From contig NZ_JBFLVD010000015.1 of NCBI RefSeq assembly GCF_040750395.1, forward strand, positions 248,001 through 312,000: a stretch of DNA of 64,000 nucleotides, given 5' to 3'. The translations under genes were made by a program, and so were the position numbers. Position 1 is the stretch's first letter, and each line of letters starts with the position of its first letter. This DNA comes from Scandinavium sp002470465 (lineage in GTDB: Bacteria; Pseudomonadota; Gammaproteobacteria; Enterobacterales; Enterobacteriaceae). This document shows positions 41,751 to 50,952 of this stretch, one piece after another. The notes below the pieces were generated by a model that made no database searches, was not told where the DNA came from, and saw nothing but the letters and a program-made list of their open reading frames with translations.

Positions 41751-43688
41751 ATGTTTCAGGACAATCCGCTGCTTGCGCAGCTAAAACAGCAACTTCATTC
41801 CCAGACCCCTCGCGCTGAAGGGGTGGTGAAAGGCACGGAAAAAGGCTTTGGTTTTCTCGAGGTCGATGCTCAGAAAAGCTATTTCATTCCGCCTCCGCAG
41901 ATGAAAAAAGTGATGCATGGCGATCGTATTATCGCCACCATCCACAGCGATAAAGGCAAAGAGAGCGCTGAACCAGAAGAACTGGTTGAGCCATTTCTGA
42001 CGCGTTTTGTTGGCCGGGTGCAGAAAAAAGACGATCGCCTGTCGATTGTTCCTGACCATCCGCTTCTGAAAGACGCCATCCAGTGCCGCCCGGTGCGCAG
42101 CCTGGAGCACGATTTTAAAGAGGGTGACTGGGCCGTGGCAGAAATGCGCCGTCATCCGCTGAAAGGCGACCGCAGCTTCTACGCCGAACTCACCCAGTTC
42201 ATCACTTTTGGCGACGACCACTTTGTTCCGTGGTGGGTGACGCTGGCACGCCACAATCTTGAGAAAGTCGCACCGGATGGTGCTGCCACCGAAATGCAGG
42301 ACGAAGGCCTTGAGCGTCGCGACCTGACTGCGCTGAACTTCGTCACCATCGACAGCGCCAGCACCGAAGATATGGATGATGCGCTGTTTGCTGAAGTCGC
42401 CGAAGACGGCAAACTGCATCTGACCGTTGCTATCGCCGACCCGACCGCGTGGATCGTCGAGGGCAGCAAGCTCGACAACGCTGCAAAAATCCGCGCGTTC
42501 ACCAACTACCTGCCGGGCTTTAACATCCCGATGCTGCCGCGTGAACTCTCAGACGACCTCTGCTCGCTGCGCCCGGACGTTGTACGTCCTGTTCTGGCCT
42601 GCCGCATGATCCTCGCCGAGGACGGTGCTATCGAAGACGATATCGAATTCTTCGCCGCCACCATCGAATCAAAAGCCAAGCTGGCTTACGACGACGTTTC
42701 CGACTGGCTGGAGGGCAACGGCAGCTGGCAGCCGCAGAGCGAAGCAATCGCTGCGCAGATCAAACTTTTGGAGCGTATCTGTGCCCTGCGCGGCGAGTGG
42801 CGTCACAACCACGCTCTGGTGTTTAAAGACCGTCCGGATTATCGCTTTGTACTCGGTGAAAAAGGCGAAGTGCTGAACATCGTGGCGGAACCGCGCCGCA
42901 TCGCCAACCGTATCGTTGAAGAATCGATGATTGCCGCTAATATCTGCGCCGCCCGCGTGCTACGCGATAAGCTCGGCTTCGGCATCTATAACGTGCACAC
43001 TGGCTTCGATCCGGCGAAAACCGAGCAGCTTTCTGAGCTGATGAAAACCCACGACGTGCACGTCGATCCGCAGGAAGTACTGACGCTGGAAGGTTTCTGC
43101 AAGCTCCGCCGCGAGCTCGATGCGATGCCAACGGGCTTCCTCGACAGCCGCATTCGCCGCTTCCAGTCCTTTGCAGAAATCAGCATCGAACCGGGCCCAC
43201 ACTTTGGCCTTGGCCTCGAGGCTTACGCCACCTGGACTTCCCCGATCCGTAAGTACGGCGATATGGTGAACCACCGTCTGCTGAAAGCGATCGTTAAAGG
43301 CGAAACGCCGGCGCGTCCGCAGGATGAGGCCACCGTCCAGATGGCCGAGCGTCGCCGCCTGAACCGCATGGCGGAACGCGACGTGGCGGACTGGTTATAC
43401 GCCCGTTTCCTGAATGATAAAGCCAGGACCGACACCCGCTTCGCGGCTGAAATCATTGATATCAGCCGCGGCGGCATGCGCGTGCGCCTGGTAGACAATG
43501 GCGCAGTTGCCTTTATTCCCGCACCATTCCTGCATGCAGTTCGTGATGAGATGGTTTGCAGCCAGGAAAATGGCACCGTGCAAATCAAAGGCGAAACCGT
43601 CTATAAAGTCACCGACGTGATTGACGTGACGATCGCCGAAGTGCGCATGGAAACCCGCAGCGTCATCGCGCGTCCGTTCCAGGCGTAA
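41751..43688 (+). CDS. rnb: Exoribonuclease II
   Basis: Processive 3'-5' exoribonuclease for unstructured RNA. Cold-shock domains at the N terminus (about 20-150), the RNB catalytic domain with metal-binding Asp cluster (FVTIDSASTEDMDDALFAEV) and a C-terminal S1 domain (GGMRVRLVDNGAVAFIPAPF). 645 residues, one more than E. coli. Followed by a strong terminator. Confidence 0.98.
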   Translation: MFQDNPLLAQLKQQLHSQTPRAEGVVKGTEKGFGFLEVDAQKSYFIPPPQMKKVMHGDRIIATIHSDKGKESAEPEELVEPFLTRFVGRVQKKDDRLSIVPDHPLLKDAIQCRPVRSLEHDFKEGDWAVAEMRRHPLKGDRSFYAELTQFITFGDDHFVPWWVTLARHNLEKVAPDGAATEMQDEGLERRDLTALNFVTIDSASTEDMDDALFAEVAEDGKLHLTVAIADPTAWIVEGSKLDNAAKIRAFTNYLPGFNIPMLPRELSDDLCSLRPDVVRPVLACRMILAEDGAIEDDIEFFAATIESKAKLAYDDVSDWLEGNGSWQPQSEAIAAQIKLLERICALRGEWRHNHALVFKDRPDYRFVLGEKGEVLNIVAEPRRIANRIVEESMIAANICAARVLRDKLGFGIYNVHTGFDPAKTEQLSELMKTHDVHVDPQEVLTLEGFCKLRRELDAMPTGFLDSRIRRFQSFAEISIEPGPHFGLGLEAYATWTSPIRKYGDMVNHRLLKAIVKGETPARPQDEATVQMAERRRLNRMAERDVADWLYARFLNDKARTDTRFAAEIIDISRGGMRVRLVDNGAVAFIPAPFLHAVRDEMVCSQENGTVQIKGETVYKVTDVIDVTIAEVRMETRSVIARPFQA

Positions 43689-43692
43689 TACT

Positions 43693-43731
43693 TAAGGGCG
43701 ACTAATCATTGCTTAGTCGCCCTTCTCTTTC
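43693..43731. terminator. rnb terminator
   Basis: AAGGGCGACTAA-TCATTGC-TTAGTCGCCCTT, perfect 12-bp stem followed by CTCTTTCT. Confidence 0.9.
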
Positions 43732-43979
43732 TGCAATGCGATTCCATCCACAATTTTTTTCCTGTTTTTCCCCACATTCCATCAAAAGCGATCACAATAA
43801 AGTGGTGTATCGCAACGCAAAATAATGACCCGCCTGATCGGTGCTCTTTTTTAGCTTCCGGGAACGGATATACCATTGAGAACCACCAGGCTCCGTCGCT
43901 GGCTAAGACTTTCGTATGAGCTGGCCGGACCAATTGATTCATGATTTCAGGATGCGCTTAACCAGGTTTTGGAGAAAAG

Positions 43980-45974
43980 ATGGCTGAGGAACTGGAGCAA
44001 AATCTGCTCTTCCGGTATCTGGGAACCACGAGTCCCTACTGGCGATTGTCAGCAGACAGCAACGCGCTGCATCTGGCTATCAGCGAGGACACCGACACAA
44101 GCCAGGTCGTCGCGCTGAGCGCCGAACAGGCGAACAGCATTCGCGAGATGACGGTGATCACCTCCAGCCTGACGCTCAGCCTCAATCTGTACGGTAACGC
44201 CGTGCCGGTACATCTAGTTGGCCGTAAAATCAACAAATCACAGTGGGCAGGCAGCGCCTCCGCCTGGGATGATACCGGTTCCGTCGCCCGCGACCTGGTG
44301 CAGGGCCTCTCCTTTGCCGAACAGGTCGTTTCCGAAGCCAACTCCGTTATCGTTATCCTCGATAGCCATGGAAATATTCAGCGCTTTAACCGCCTGAGCG
44401 AAGAGTATACCGGGATGAAGGAGCAGGAAGTCATCGGCCAGAACGTGTTCAAATTGTTCATGAGCCCGGCGGAAGCGGCGGCATCGCGCCGTAACATCAG
44501 CGGTTTCTTTAAAAACGGCAGCTCCTATGAAGTGGAGCGCTGGATCAAAACCCGCAAAGGTCAGCGTTTGTTTCTGTTCCGCAATAAATTTGTGCACAGT
44601 GGCAGCGGCAAAAACGAAATTTATTTGATCTGCTCCGGTACCGACATCACCGAGGAACGCCGCGCTCAGGAACGCCTGCGCGTGCTGGCCAATACGGACA
44701 CTATTACCGGACTTCCCAACCGTAACGCCATCAACGATATGATAGCCGAAGAGATTACCGGGCGGGGTGAGAATCAGGTTGGCATCGTCTATCTCGATCT
44801 CGACAACTTTAAGAAAGTGAACGATGCCTACGGGCATATGTTTGGCGATCAGCTGTTACAGTCCGTAGCCTTATCGATTTTGAGCTGCCTTGAAGAGGGT
44901 CAGACGCTGGCACGCCTCGGCGGCGATGAGTTTATCATCCTGGCAACGAACACCTCTCAGGGAAGCCTGGAGGCGATGGCTTCGCGCATTCTGACCCGAC
45001 TGCGCGATCCTTTCCGCATCGGGCTGATTGAAGTCTATACCGGCTGTTCACTGGGGATCTCCCTCGCCCCGCAGCATGGTAACGATCGCGAAAGCCTGAT
45101 TCGCAATGCCGATACCGCGATGTACACCGCCAAGGAAGGCGGTCGCGGTAAGTTCTGCGTGTTTTCACCCGAGATGAACCAGCGAGTGTTCGAATACCTG
45201 TGGCTCGACACCAATCTGCGCAAGGCGCTGGATAACAATCAACTGGTCATTCACTATCAGCCGAAGATCACCTGGCGCGGTGAAGTGCGCAGCCTCGAAG
45301 CGCTGGTGCGCTGGGAATCGCCCGAGCGCGGGCTTATTCCGCCAACCGAATTTATCTCTTATGCCGAAGAGTCAGGCCTGATTGTTCCGCTCGGACGTTG
45401 GGTCATGCTCGACGTGGTGCGCCAGGTTGCGCTGTGGCGTGATAAGGGCATTAATCTGCGGGTAGCGGTGAACGTTTCGGCTCGCCAGCTGGCGGATCAG
45501 ACCATTTTCAGTGACCTGAAGCAGGCGTTGCGCAATCTGAATTTTGAGTACTGCCCGATTGACGTAGAGCTGACGGAAAGCTGCCTGATTGAGAATGAAG
45601 AACTTGCTCATTCGGTTATCCAGCAGTTCAGCGCGCTGGGCGCCCAGGTGCATCTTGATGACTTTGGTACGGGCTATTCATCACTGTCGCAGCTTGCCCG
45701 TTTCCCGATAGACGCCATCAAGCTCGATCAGATTTTCGTACGAGATGTGCACAAGCAATCCGTCTCGCAATCCCTGGTGCGTGCGATTGTCGCGGTGGCG
45801 CAGGCGCTTAATTTACAGGTCATTGCCGAAGGCGTTGAAAGCGCAAAAGAAGACGCCTTTCTTACCAAGAACGGCGTCAACGAACGGCAAGGTTTCTTAT
45901 TTGCAAAGCCGATGCCCGCTGCCGTATTCGAGCGCTGGTTCAAACGGCGCCAGGCGCGCAAAATGGCGCGCTAA
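43980..45974 (+). CDS. rpfR: PAS-GGDEF-EAL protein RpfR (Gmr/PdeR), DSF receptor
   Basis: 664 residues. An N-terminal domain (about 1-100) corresponds to the RpfF-interaction region known in RpfR. A PAS domain follows (about 108-228) that in RpfR binds the DSF fatty acid. Then a GGDEF domain with intact RLGGDEF (314-318) and an EAL domain with SLEALVRW and the later NVSARQL and DDFGTGYSS motifs. It adjusts c-di-GMP in response to the cis-2-unsaturated fatty acid signal; in E. coli the orthologue PdeR acts with DgcM/MlrA in curli control. TTGGAG precedes the ATG. An rpfF gene lies 1.1 kb downstream and convergent, supporting the RpfR name. Confidence 0.93.
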   Translation: MAEELEQNLLFRYLGTTSPYWRLSADSNALHLAISEDTDTSQVVALSAEQANSIREMTVITSSLTLSLNLYGNAVPVHLVGRKINKSQWAGSASAWDDTGSVARDLVQGLSFAEQVVSEANSVIVILDSHGNIQRFNRLSEEYTGMKEQEVIGQNVFKLFMSPAEAAASRRNISGFFKNGSSYEVERWIKTRKGQRLFLFRNKFVHSGSGKNEIYLICSGTDITEERRAQERLRVLANTDTITGLPNRNAINDMIAEEITGRGENQVGIVYLDLDNFKKVNDAYGHMFGDQLLQSVALSILSCLEEGQTLARLGGDEFIILATNTSQGSLEAMASRILTRLRDPFRIGLIEVYTGCSLGISLAPQHGNDRESLIRNADTAMYTAKEGGRGKFCVFSPEMNQRVFEYLWLDTNLRKALDNNQLVIHYQPKITWRGEVRSLEALVRWESPERGLIPPTEFISYAEESGLIVPLGRWVMLDVVRQVALWRDKGINLRVAVNVSARQLADQTIFSDLKQALRNLNFEYCPIDVELTESCLIENEELAHSVIQQFSALGAQVHLDDFGTGYSSLSQLARFPIDAIKLDQIFVRDVHKQSVSQSLVRAIVAVAQALNLQVIAEGVESAKEDAFLTKNGVNERQGFLFAKPMPAAVFERWFKRRQARKMAR

Positions 45975-46019
45975 TCGTAATGCAGCCTTGAGGGATAACA
46001 GGTCAATCTCAGCCAGCTT

Positions 46020-46334
46020 TTAGCCTACGCTTTCCTGGCCAAACTGGTGGCGATAGTCCGCCAGCAGCGCTGACGTGTTGTCGTAACCCAGAATGACGCC
46101 TGAGACAAAGCCAAGGGCGCCGCCCATGATCGTCGGCACAATCAGTCCCACCAGCTGCGAAAGCGCGCCAAAGCCAAATCCGCCCGCGCCGCCATATTTG
46201 CCACCGATAGACATACCTGTCGACATCCCGTCCAGGGTATTAGAGAAAATTTGATCCATGCGCTGGAAGATCTCCGGAGTAAAAGTACCGGCACCGCTCA
46301 CTTCATTCATTTCATTTAACGCTAATTCTCTCAT
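46020..46334 (-). CDS. Double-glycine-type leader peptide, microcin-like, copy B (104 aa)
   Basis: Leader MRELALNEMNEVSGAG fits class II microcin leaders (MRxLxxxExxxVSGG), with Gly-Ala at the likely cut site. The rest has a glycine-rich hydrophobic core (GMSIGGKYGGAGGFGFGALS, then QLVGLIVPTIMGGALGFVSG) and ends ADYRHQFGQESVG. Paralogue of the gene at 46449-46754, nearly identical through the core. AAGGAAAT before the ATG. No ABC exporter with peptidase domain lies in the window. Secreted bacteriocin is the best guess; a cell-surface or signalling peptide is possible. Confidence 0.7.
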   Translation of the reverse strand: MRELALNEMNEVSGAGTFTPEIFQRMDQIFSNTLDGMSTGMSIGGKYGGAGGFGFGALSQLVGLIVPTIMGGALGFVSGVILGYDNTSALLADYRHQFGQESVG

Positions 46335-46365
46335 ATTTATTTCCTTATCCTGTTCGTATTGTGAA

Positions 46366-46430
46366 TAAAAAAGAGGTACGTATGAGCCACTGTCGCTAAT
46401 TTAAAGCAACAGGATACGCACCTCTCTTTC
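46366..46430 (-). terminator. Terminator between the two leader-peptide genes
   Basis: GAGGTACGTAT and ATACGCACCTC arms separated by 30 bases; on the minus strand the stem is followed by TTTTTT. Transcription from copy A may stop here, leaving copy B with its own promoter or read-through. Confidence 0.65.
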
Positions 46431-46448
46431 ATTATTAATCAGCAGTAA

Positions 46449-46754
46449 TTAGCCGATAGTACCGCCGTGGTTAACGTCGCCTGGACCAAAGCTGTGACGA
46501 TAATCGCTAAGGATTGCGCTGACGGTCTGGGTATCGCTCATCGCACCGGTAACAAAGCCAAAGATGCCACCCATTGCGGTAGGCACGATCAGACCAACCA
46601 GCTGAGAGAGCGCACCGAAGCCGAAGCCGCCTGCACCGCCCCACTTACCGCCGATAGACATACCGGTAGACGCGCCATCAAACAGGCCGAAAATTGCACC
46701 AGCCAAATCGCCACCTGCAACATTAGACAGTTCGGTATTAGATAATTCACGCAT
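46449..46754 (-). CDS. Double-glycine leader peptide, microcin-like, copy A (101 aa)
   Basis: Leader MRELSNTELSNVAGG ends in a canonical Gly-Gly site. The predicted mature part (about 86 residues) starts DLAGAIFGLFDGASTGMSIG and carries repeated GxxxG-type glycine motifs in hydrophobic stretches (GGFGFGALSQLVGLIVPTAM), ending GGTIG. CAAGGAAAG before the ATG. No cognate immunity gene is obvious between it and rpfF. Confidence 0.75.
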   Translation of the reverse strand: MRELSNTELSNVAGGDLAGAIFGLFDGASTGMSIGGKWGGAGGFGFGALSQLVGLIVPTAMGGIFGFVTGAMSDTQTVSAILSDYRHSFGPGDVNHGGTIG

Positions 46755-47076
46755 GATTTCTTTCCTTGTAAAATAGTTTTATCAACCACCGTCTCAGCAT
46801 CAAAATTGATCTTTCACTGCTGGGCTGGTGATATAAAGTCTAACCTCCTCCCTCAGCGAAGAATATAGTAAAAATTTTATTTTACGGGTCAGATGGGTGG
46901 CACAAACATAATTAAAACCGGGACATGTCTTCACCGTGTCTGAACAGTTAATAACGCTCAAGTTTAAAAAGACGCCATTTAACCGTTATTAGCAGCAATG
47001 GCGTCAGCGAACGGCGATTTATTGGCTTACTTTCGCGATCCCGGCCGCAGTAAGCATGAGAAGGTACAACCCATGG
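46755..47076. other. Intergenic region between leader-peptide gene A and rpfF
   Basis: 322 bases, AT-rich near 46860-46920, with an inverted repeat GACGCCATT...AATGGCGTC at about 46970-47012 that could end rpfF transcription. No frame with credible start or composition was found; an immunity gene is therefore not evident. Confidence 0.5.
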
Positions 47077-47946
47077 CTAGCTGGCCTTACGCAACGCAAC
47101 CTGCGTGTGTCGGTTCTGCAACATGACCAGTCGTTCCATATAGGCAATGTCTTTCTCCTGAAGGCAGAACGCAGCATCGACCCAGTCTTCGGTGATGTCC
47201 ATCAGTTCGCTTCGCGGCAGCGTCAGTACCCGCTGGCGGGCCCGCAGCATCGCGCGGACGCCGTTCAGCTTCGGCAGCAGGGTGTCGATAAACGTGCGGG
47301 TCGCCACGTAGCTGTTACCCGGTTCAAACAACACGTCCACTAATCCTCGTTGTTCATGCCACTCAGCCGTATGCGCTTCTCCCCGATAGATCAGCTGCTC
47401 GGCAAGCTTCATGCCCGAGCGACGGCTGACCAGCGAGTACCCACCCATGCCCGGAAAGAGATTAAACGCAATCTCCGGGAAGCCCATCCGGGCATCCCGC
47501 TGAGCAAGAATAAAGTGATGCGCCAGCGCCGCTTCAAAGCCGCCGCCGAGTGCACTCCCCTCTACCATCGCAATACTGATAGCACCCGTATCAAACGCCC
47601 GGGAGGCCGCATGCACACAGTCCACGCAGGCACGGGCATAAGCACGAAGCGCTTCGCGCCGCCCGTTGCGAATGCACTCCACAAAATAGCGCAGATCGCC
47701 GCCGGTGTTGTAGATCCCCGACACCAGCGAGCCGGTTACCCAAAAATCAACCGCAACCCCCTGCTGCCTGACGAGCCAGGAGAGGTTCATGATCTCTTCT
47801 ATCAACGCGTGGTTAAAGCACGGCCGAGGCTGCGCGCGTAACATCATCCACACGGTGCGCCGTTCTTCCTCGTAGTAGGCGGAGAGCTGGGTGAATCGTT
47901 CAGTGTCGGTAAACAATTTACAGGTAGGCTGATTAATCACGGTCAT
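47077..47946 (-). CDS. rpfF: DSF-family signal synthase RpfF
   Basis: 289-residue crotonase-family protein. VEGSALGGGFEAALAHHFIL and RMGFPEIAFNLFPGMGGYSL hold the oxyanion loop and the two catalytic glutamates of dual dehydratase/thioesterase RpfF, which makes cis-2-unsaturated fatty acids from 3-hydroxyacyl-ACP. GAGGAA stands before ATG 47946. It is convergent with rpfR, its receptor gene, with two small peptide genes between. Similar RpfF/RpfR pairs are known from Cronobacter and Burkholderia. Confidence 0.88.
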   Translation of the reverse strand: MTVINQPTCKLFTDTERFTQLSAYYEEERRTVWMMLRAQPRPCFNHALIEEIMNLSWLVRQQGVAVDFWVTGSLVSGIYNTGGDLRYFVECIRNGRREALRAYARACVDCVHAASRAFDTGAISIAMVEGSALGGGFEAALAHHFILAQRDARMGFPEIAFNLFPGMGGYSLVSRRSGMKLAEQLIYRGEAHTAEWHEQRGLVDVLFEPGNSYVATRTFIDTLLPKLNGVRAMLRARQRVLTLPRSELMDITEDWVDAAFCLQEKDIAYMERLVMLQNRHTQVALRKAS

Positions 47947-48137
47947 AATCTATTCCTCATAGATAAAAGCGCGTTGCGCGCCTGATCAGACTAATCCAGG
48001 CCATTTACTGCGGATATGTTGCAGTAGTAATTTATAATTTTATGTTATGTGTTTCAGTCCCGGCTCAATTTCCTCTTCTCTTTTCTTTCTAATTTTTGCA
48101 TCATTGATTTTTCTTACTTTTCTTTCAGAGATGGCCT

Positions 48138-48320
48138 ATGCCCAAGCTTGATGCGCGTCAGTTAGCTCAACGTATTGATACCGTGCTGGATATTCTGGTG
48201 GCGGGTGATGACACTTCCGCCATTAACAATCTGGAAATTCTGAAGGCAGAATTACTGGCCCAGGCGTCCGGCGAAGAAGAGGCCTCCTCTTCTCAGCCAA
48301 AATCTCCCTGGGAAATTTGA
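48138..48320 (+). CDS. yciZ: YciZ (UPF0509)
   Basis: 60-residue acidic soluble protein (LDARQLAQRIDTVLDILVAG, NNLEILKAELLAQ, ending SPWEI), matching E. coli YciZ. Function unknown. Directly upstream of yciT, 18 bases apart, probably cotranscribed. Confidence 0.9.
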   Translation: MPKLDARQLAQRIDTVLDILVAGDDTSAINNLEILKAELLAQASGEEEASSSQPKSPWEI

Positions 48321-48338
48321 AGATACGACGACCCTGAT

Positions 48339-49088
48339 ATGAACGCCCGACAACAATCTATTTTACAAATGGTAATCGACCAAGGCCGCATGAGCGTTGG
48401 CGATCTCGCCCGAATGACCGGGGTTTCAGAAGTGACTATCCGTCAGGACCTGAACCTGCTCGAAAAACAAAGCTACTTACGCCGCATGCATGGATTTGCC
48501 GTTCCGCTGGACAGCGAAGACGTCGAAACCCGTATGATGAACAACTTCGCTCTGAAGCGTGAGCTGGCGGCGTTTGCAGCCAATCTCGTGAGCCCGGGGG
48601 AAACGGTGTTTATTGAGAACGGCAGCAGCAATGCCCTGCTCGCACGCGCGCTCTCCGAGCAACCAGGCGTCACGATCATCACCGTCAGCAGCTATATTGC
48701 CCATCTGCTGAAAGAGACGCCCGGCGAAGTGATTCTCCTCGGCGGCATTTATCAGAAGAAAAGTGAAAGCATGGTCGGTCCACTGACCCGCCAGTACATT
48801 CAACAGGTCCATTTCAGTAAGGCGTTTATTGGCGTTGATGGCTGGCAGTATGAAACCGGATTTACCGGCCGCGACATGATGCGCGCTGACGTGGTTAGCG
48901 CGGTGCTGGATAAAGGGTGCGAGTCTATCGTGCTTAGCGACAGCTCAAAATTTGGCGCGGTACACCCCTATCCGCTGGGCCCTTCCCATAAATTTAATCG
49001 TGTGATCACTGACGACAACCTCTCCGCCAGCCAGCGACAGCAGCTGGAAATGTCAGGTCTGACGGTCAATATTGTGCCTCGCCCATAA
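48339..49088 (+). CDS. yciT: DeoR-family transcriptional regulator YciT
   Basis: 249 residues: N-terminal DeoR helix-turn-helix (MSVGDLARMTGVSEVTIRQD) and a C-terminal sugar-isomerase-like ligand domain (VFIENGSSNALLARALSEQP, VILLGGIYQKKSESMVGP). It has been linked to osmolarity control in E. coli. Ends in a perfect terminator hairpin before osmB. Confidence 0.93.
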   Translation: MNARQQSILQMVIDQGRMSVGDLARMTGVSEVTIRQDLNLLEKQSYLRRMHGFAVPLDSEDVETRMMNNFALKRELAAFAANLVSPGETVFIENGSSNALLARALSEQPGVTIITVSSYIAHLLKETPGEVILLGGIYQKKSESMVGPLTRQYIQQVHFSKAFIGVDGWQYETGFTGRDMMRADVVSAVLDKGCESIVLSDSSKFGAVHPYPLGPSHKFNRVITDDNLSASQRQQLEMSGLTVNIVPRP

Positions 49089-49092
49089 TGAC

Positions 49093-49110
49093 GGCCCCCA
49101 ATTGGGGGCT
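49093..49110. terminator. yciT terminator
   Basis: GGCCCCCAATTGGGGGCT hairpin four bases after the yciT stop. The following 260 bases to osmB hold only promoter sequence. Confidence 0.7.
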
Positions 49111-49373
49111 GCAATTTAACTATCATCTTGATTTTGTCTCATTTTTCAACATTCAGACACATATAAGATTGTTCTGACCCGCCAATTAAGACAATTTACC
49201 TGCCTCATTCTTTCCCGTGTCGTAAAATTAATGTTAGCGATATAACAGGAAGTGACTATCACTTGCGTGATTTTAGTAACGCCTGCGCAACCTACTCCAC
49301 GAGTGCCAGCTTTATTTCTGCGGAAATAATGATTGTAGACGCGGCGTGGACGAATTATTCAGGAGAATACTTT

Positions 49374-49592
49374 ATGACTTCAATGAGCAAAAAAATGACT
49401 GCAGCCGTTCTGGCTGTCACCCTGGCCATGTCCCTGAGCGCATGTTCACATTGGTCTAAACGTGACCGTAACACCGCTATCGGTGCCGGTGCCGGTGCCC
49501 TTGGTGGCGCAGTACTGACCGATGGCAGCACCCTGGGCACCCTCGGCGGTGCAGCAGTCGGTGGTATTATCGGTCACCAGGTAGGCAAATAA
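49374..49592 (+). CDS. osmB: Osmotically inducible lipoprotein OsmB
   Basis: 72 residues. Lipoprotein signal peptide with lipobox LSAC, then a glycine-zipper region (TAIGAGAGALGGAVLTDG, GTLGGAAVGGIIGHQVGK). Outer-membrane lipoprotein induced by osmotic stress and stationary phase (RpoS, Rcs). AGGAG precedes ATG 49374; the longer upstream frame is not coding-like. Confidence 0.96.
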   Translation: MTSMSKKMTAAVLAVTLAMSLSACSHWSKRDRNTAIGAGAGALGGAVLTDGSTLGTLGGAAVGGIIGHQVGK

Positions 49593-49651
49593 TCCTCCAG
49601 GGAAAGATAACAATAAATAAGATTTACAGCAGACTTACGCACCAAAAAGAC

Positions 49652-49679
49652 AGGGCCACGCATTCGCGTGGCCCTTTTA
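49652..49679. terminator. Terminator between osmB and yciH
   Basis: AGGGCCACGC-ATTC-GCGTGGCCCT followed by TTTT, between convergent genes. Confidence 0.92.
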
Positions 49680-49710
49680 CATGGAATATATTTTCTGCCA
49701 AAAAGAAATA

Positions 49711-50037
49711 TTAACCGCCGGCCAGTTTCACCTTCATGCCTTTTGCTTCCAGCAGGGTTTTAATCAGGTCACGTTTATCGCCCTGAATTTCAATCACGCC
49801 CTCTTTCACCGCACCGCCGCAGCCGCATTTCTTTTTCAGCTCAGCCGCAATTTTTGCCAGTTCGGTGTCGTCGGCATCAATGCCGGTAATCAGGCAGACA
49901 CCTTTACCTTTACGGCCGCTGGTCTGGCGCTGAATGCGCACAATGCCGTCGCCTTTAGGCCGATCGACCGTGGCTTCAGGTTCATCGATACGACCACTGT
50001 CGGTGGAATACACCAGACGGCTGTTGGAATCGTTCAT
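49711..50037 (-). CDS. yciH: SUI1-family translation factor YciH
   Basis: 108 residues, eIF1/SUI1 fold (GVCLITGIDADDTELAKIAA, LKKKCGCGGAVKEGVIEIQG). E. coli YciH influences start-codon fidelity and stress-dependent translation. The ATG shares a base with the pyrF stop codon; the two form an operon as in E. coli. Confidence 0.95.
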   Translation of the reverse strand: MNDSNSRLVYSTDSGRIDEPEATVDRPKGDGIVRIQRQTSGRKGKGVCLITGIDADDTELAKIAAELKKKCGCGGAVKEGVIEIQGDKRDLIKTLLEAKGMKVKLAGG

Positions 50038-50762
50038 CAGACCTCCTTTACGAGGGATGCATTAATCTGGCGCAGCGTTTGCGCCGGGTCCGCAGACTGG
50101 GTAACCGGGCGGCCAATCACCATGTAATCCACGCCTGCCGCCTGTGCCTGTTCGGGGGTCATGATACGACGCTGATCGCCTGCATCGCTCCCTGACGGGC
50201 GAATGCCTGGCGTCACCAGCTTAAACGCCTGCCCCAGTTCCTGCTTGAAGCGCACCGCTTCCTGCGCGGAACATACCACACCGTCAAGCCCACAGCGCTG
50301 GGTCAGCGTCGCGAGTTTTGCCGCATGATCTGCCGGAGAGAGCGTAATGCCCAGGTCCTGTAAATCGCTGGCTTCCATGCTGGTTAATACGGTCACGGCA
50401 ATCAGCAGTGGTGCATCTTTGCCAAACGGCAGAAGCGCTTCACGGGCCGCCGTCATCATCCGCGCGCCACCGGAGGCGTGCACGTTCACCATCCATACGC
50501 CCAAATCCGCTGCAGCGGCAACGGCATGTGCCGTGGTGTTCGGAATATCGTGGAATTTCAAATCCAGAAAGATGTCGAACCCGCGCTGTTGCAAATCACG
50601 CACCAGCTGCGGCCCGAATAGCGTAAACATCTCTTTCCCGACTTTCAGACGACAGTCGCGCGGATCGATGCGGTCGATGAAGGCCAGTGCTTTATCGCGA
50701 TTATTATAATCAAGAGCAACAACGACGGGAGAGGAAGTAACACTACGGGATGGAGACGTCAT
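50037..50762 (-). CDS. pyrF: Orotidine 5'-phosphate decarboxylase
   Basis: Final step of UMP synthesis. The catalytic motif DLKFHDIPNT with the Lys and Asp residues, VVVALDYNNRDKALAFIDRI at the N terminus and the phosphate-binding YMVIGRPVTQS are intact. Start ATG 50762 (MTSPSRSVTSSPV) has AAGAAGG before it and gives 241 residues; the longer frame starting MHAVYRF is not supported. Confidence 0.97.
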   Translation of the reverse strand: MTSPSRSVTSSPVVVALDYNNRDKALAFIDRIDPRDCRLKVGKEMFTLFGPQLVRDLQQRGFDIFLDLKFHDIPNTTAHAVAAAADLGVWMVNVHASGGARMMTAAREALLPFGKDAPLLIAVTVLTSMEASDLQDLGITLSPADHAAKLATLTQRCGLDGVVCSAQEAVRFKQELGQAFKLVTPGIRPSGSDAGDQRRIMTPEQAQAAGVDYMVIGRPVTQSADPAQTLRQINASLVKEV

Positions 50763-50952
50763 GACCAGACCTTCTTGTTGTGAGCCGCAACCGGCGAAAA
50801 ATCGGTAAACGGCGTGCATTCTACCTGCGATATCCGCAAATTAACAGGCTGCATTTCCCGCTTTTCCCTGCATGGCAAAGACGGGCACGTTGCCACTTAA
50901 TGGGTTTAAAAAACCATTAGTATGTTGTAACTAATTAAATTGTTTTTAAAAA

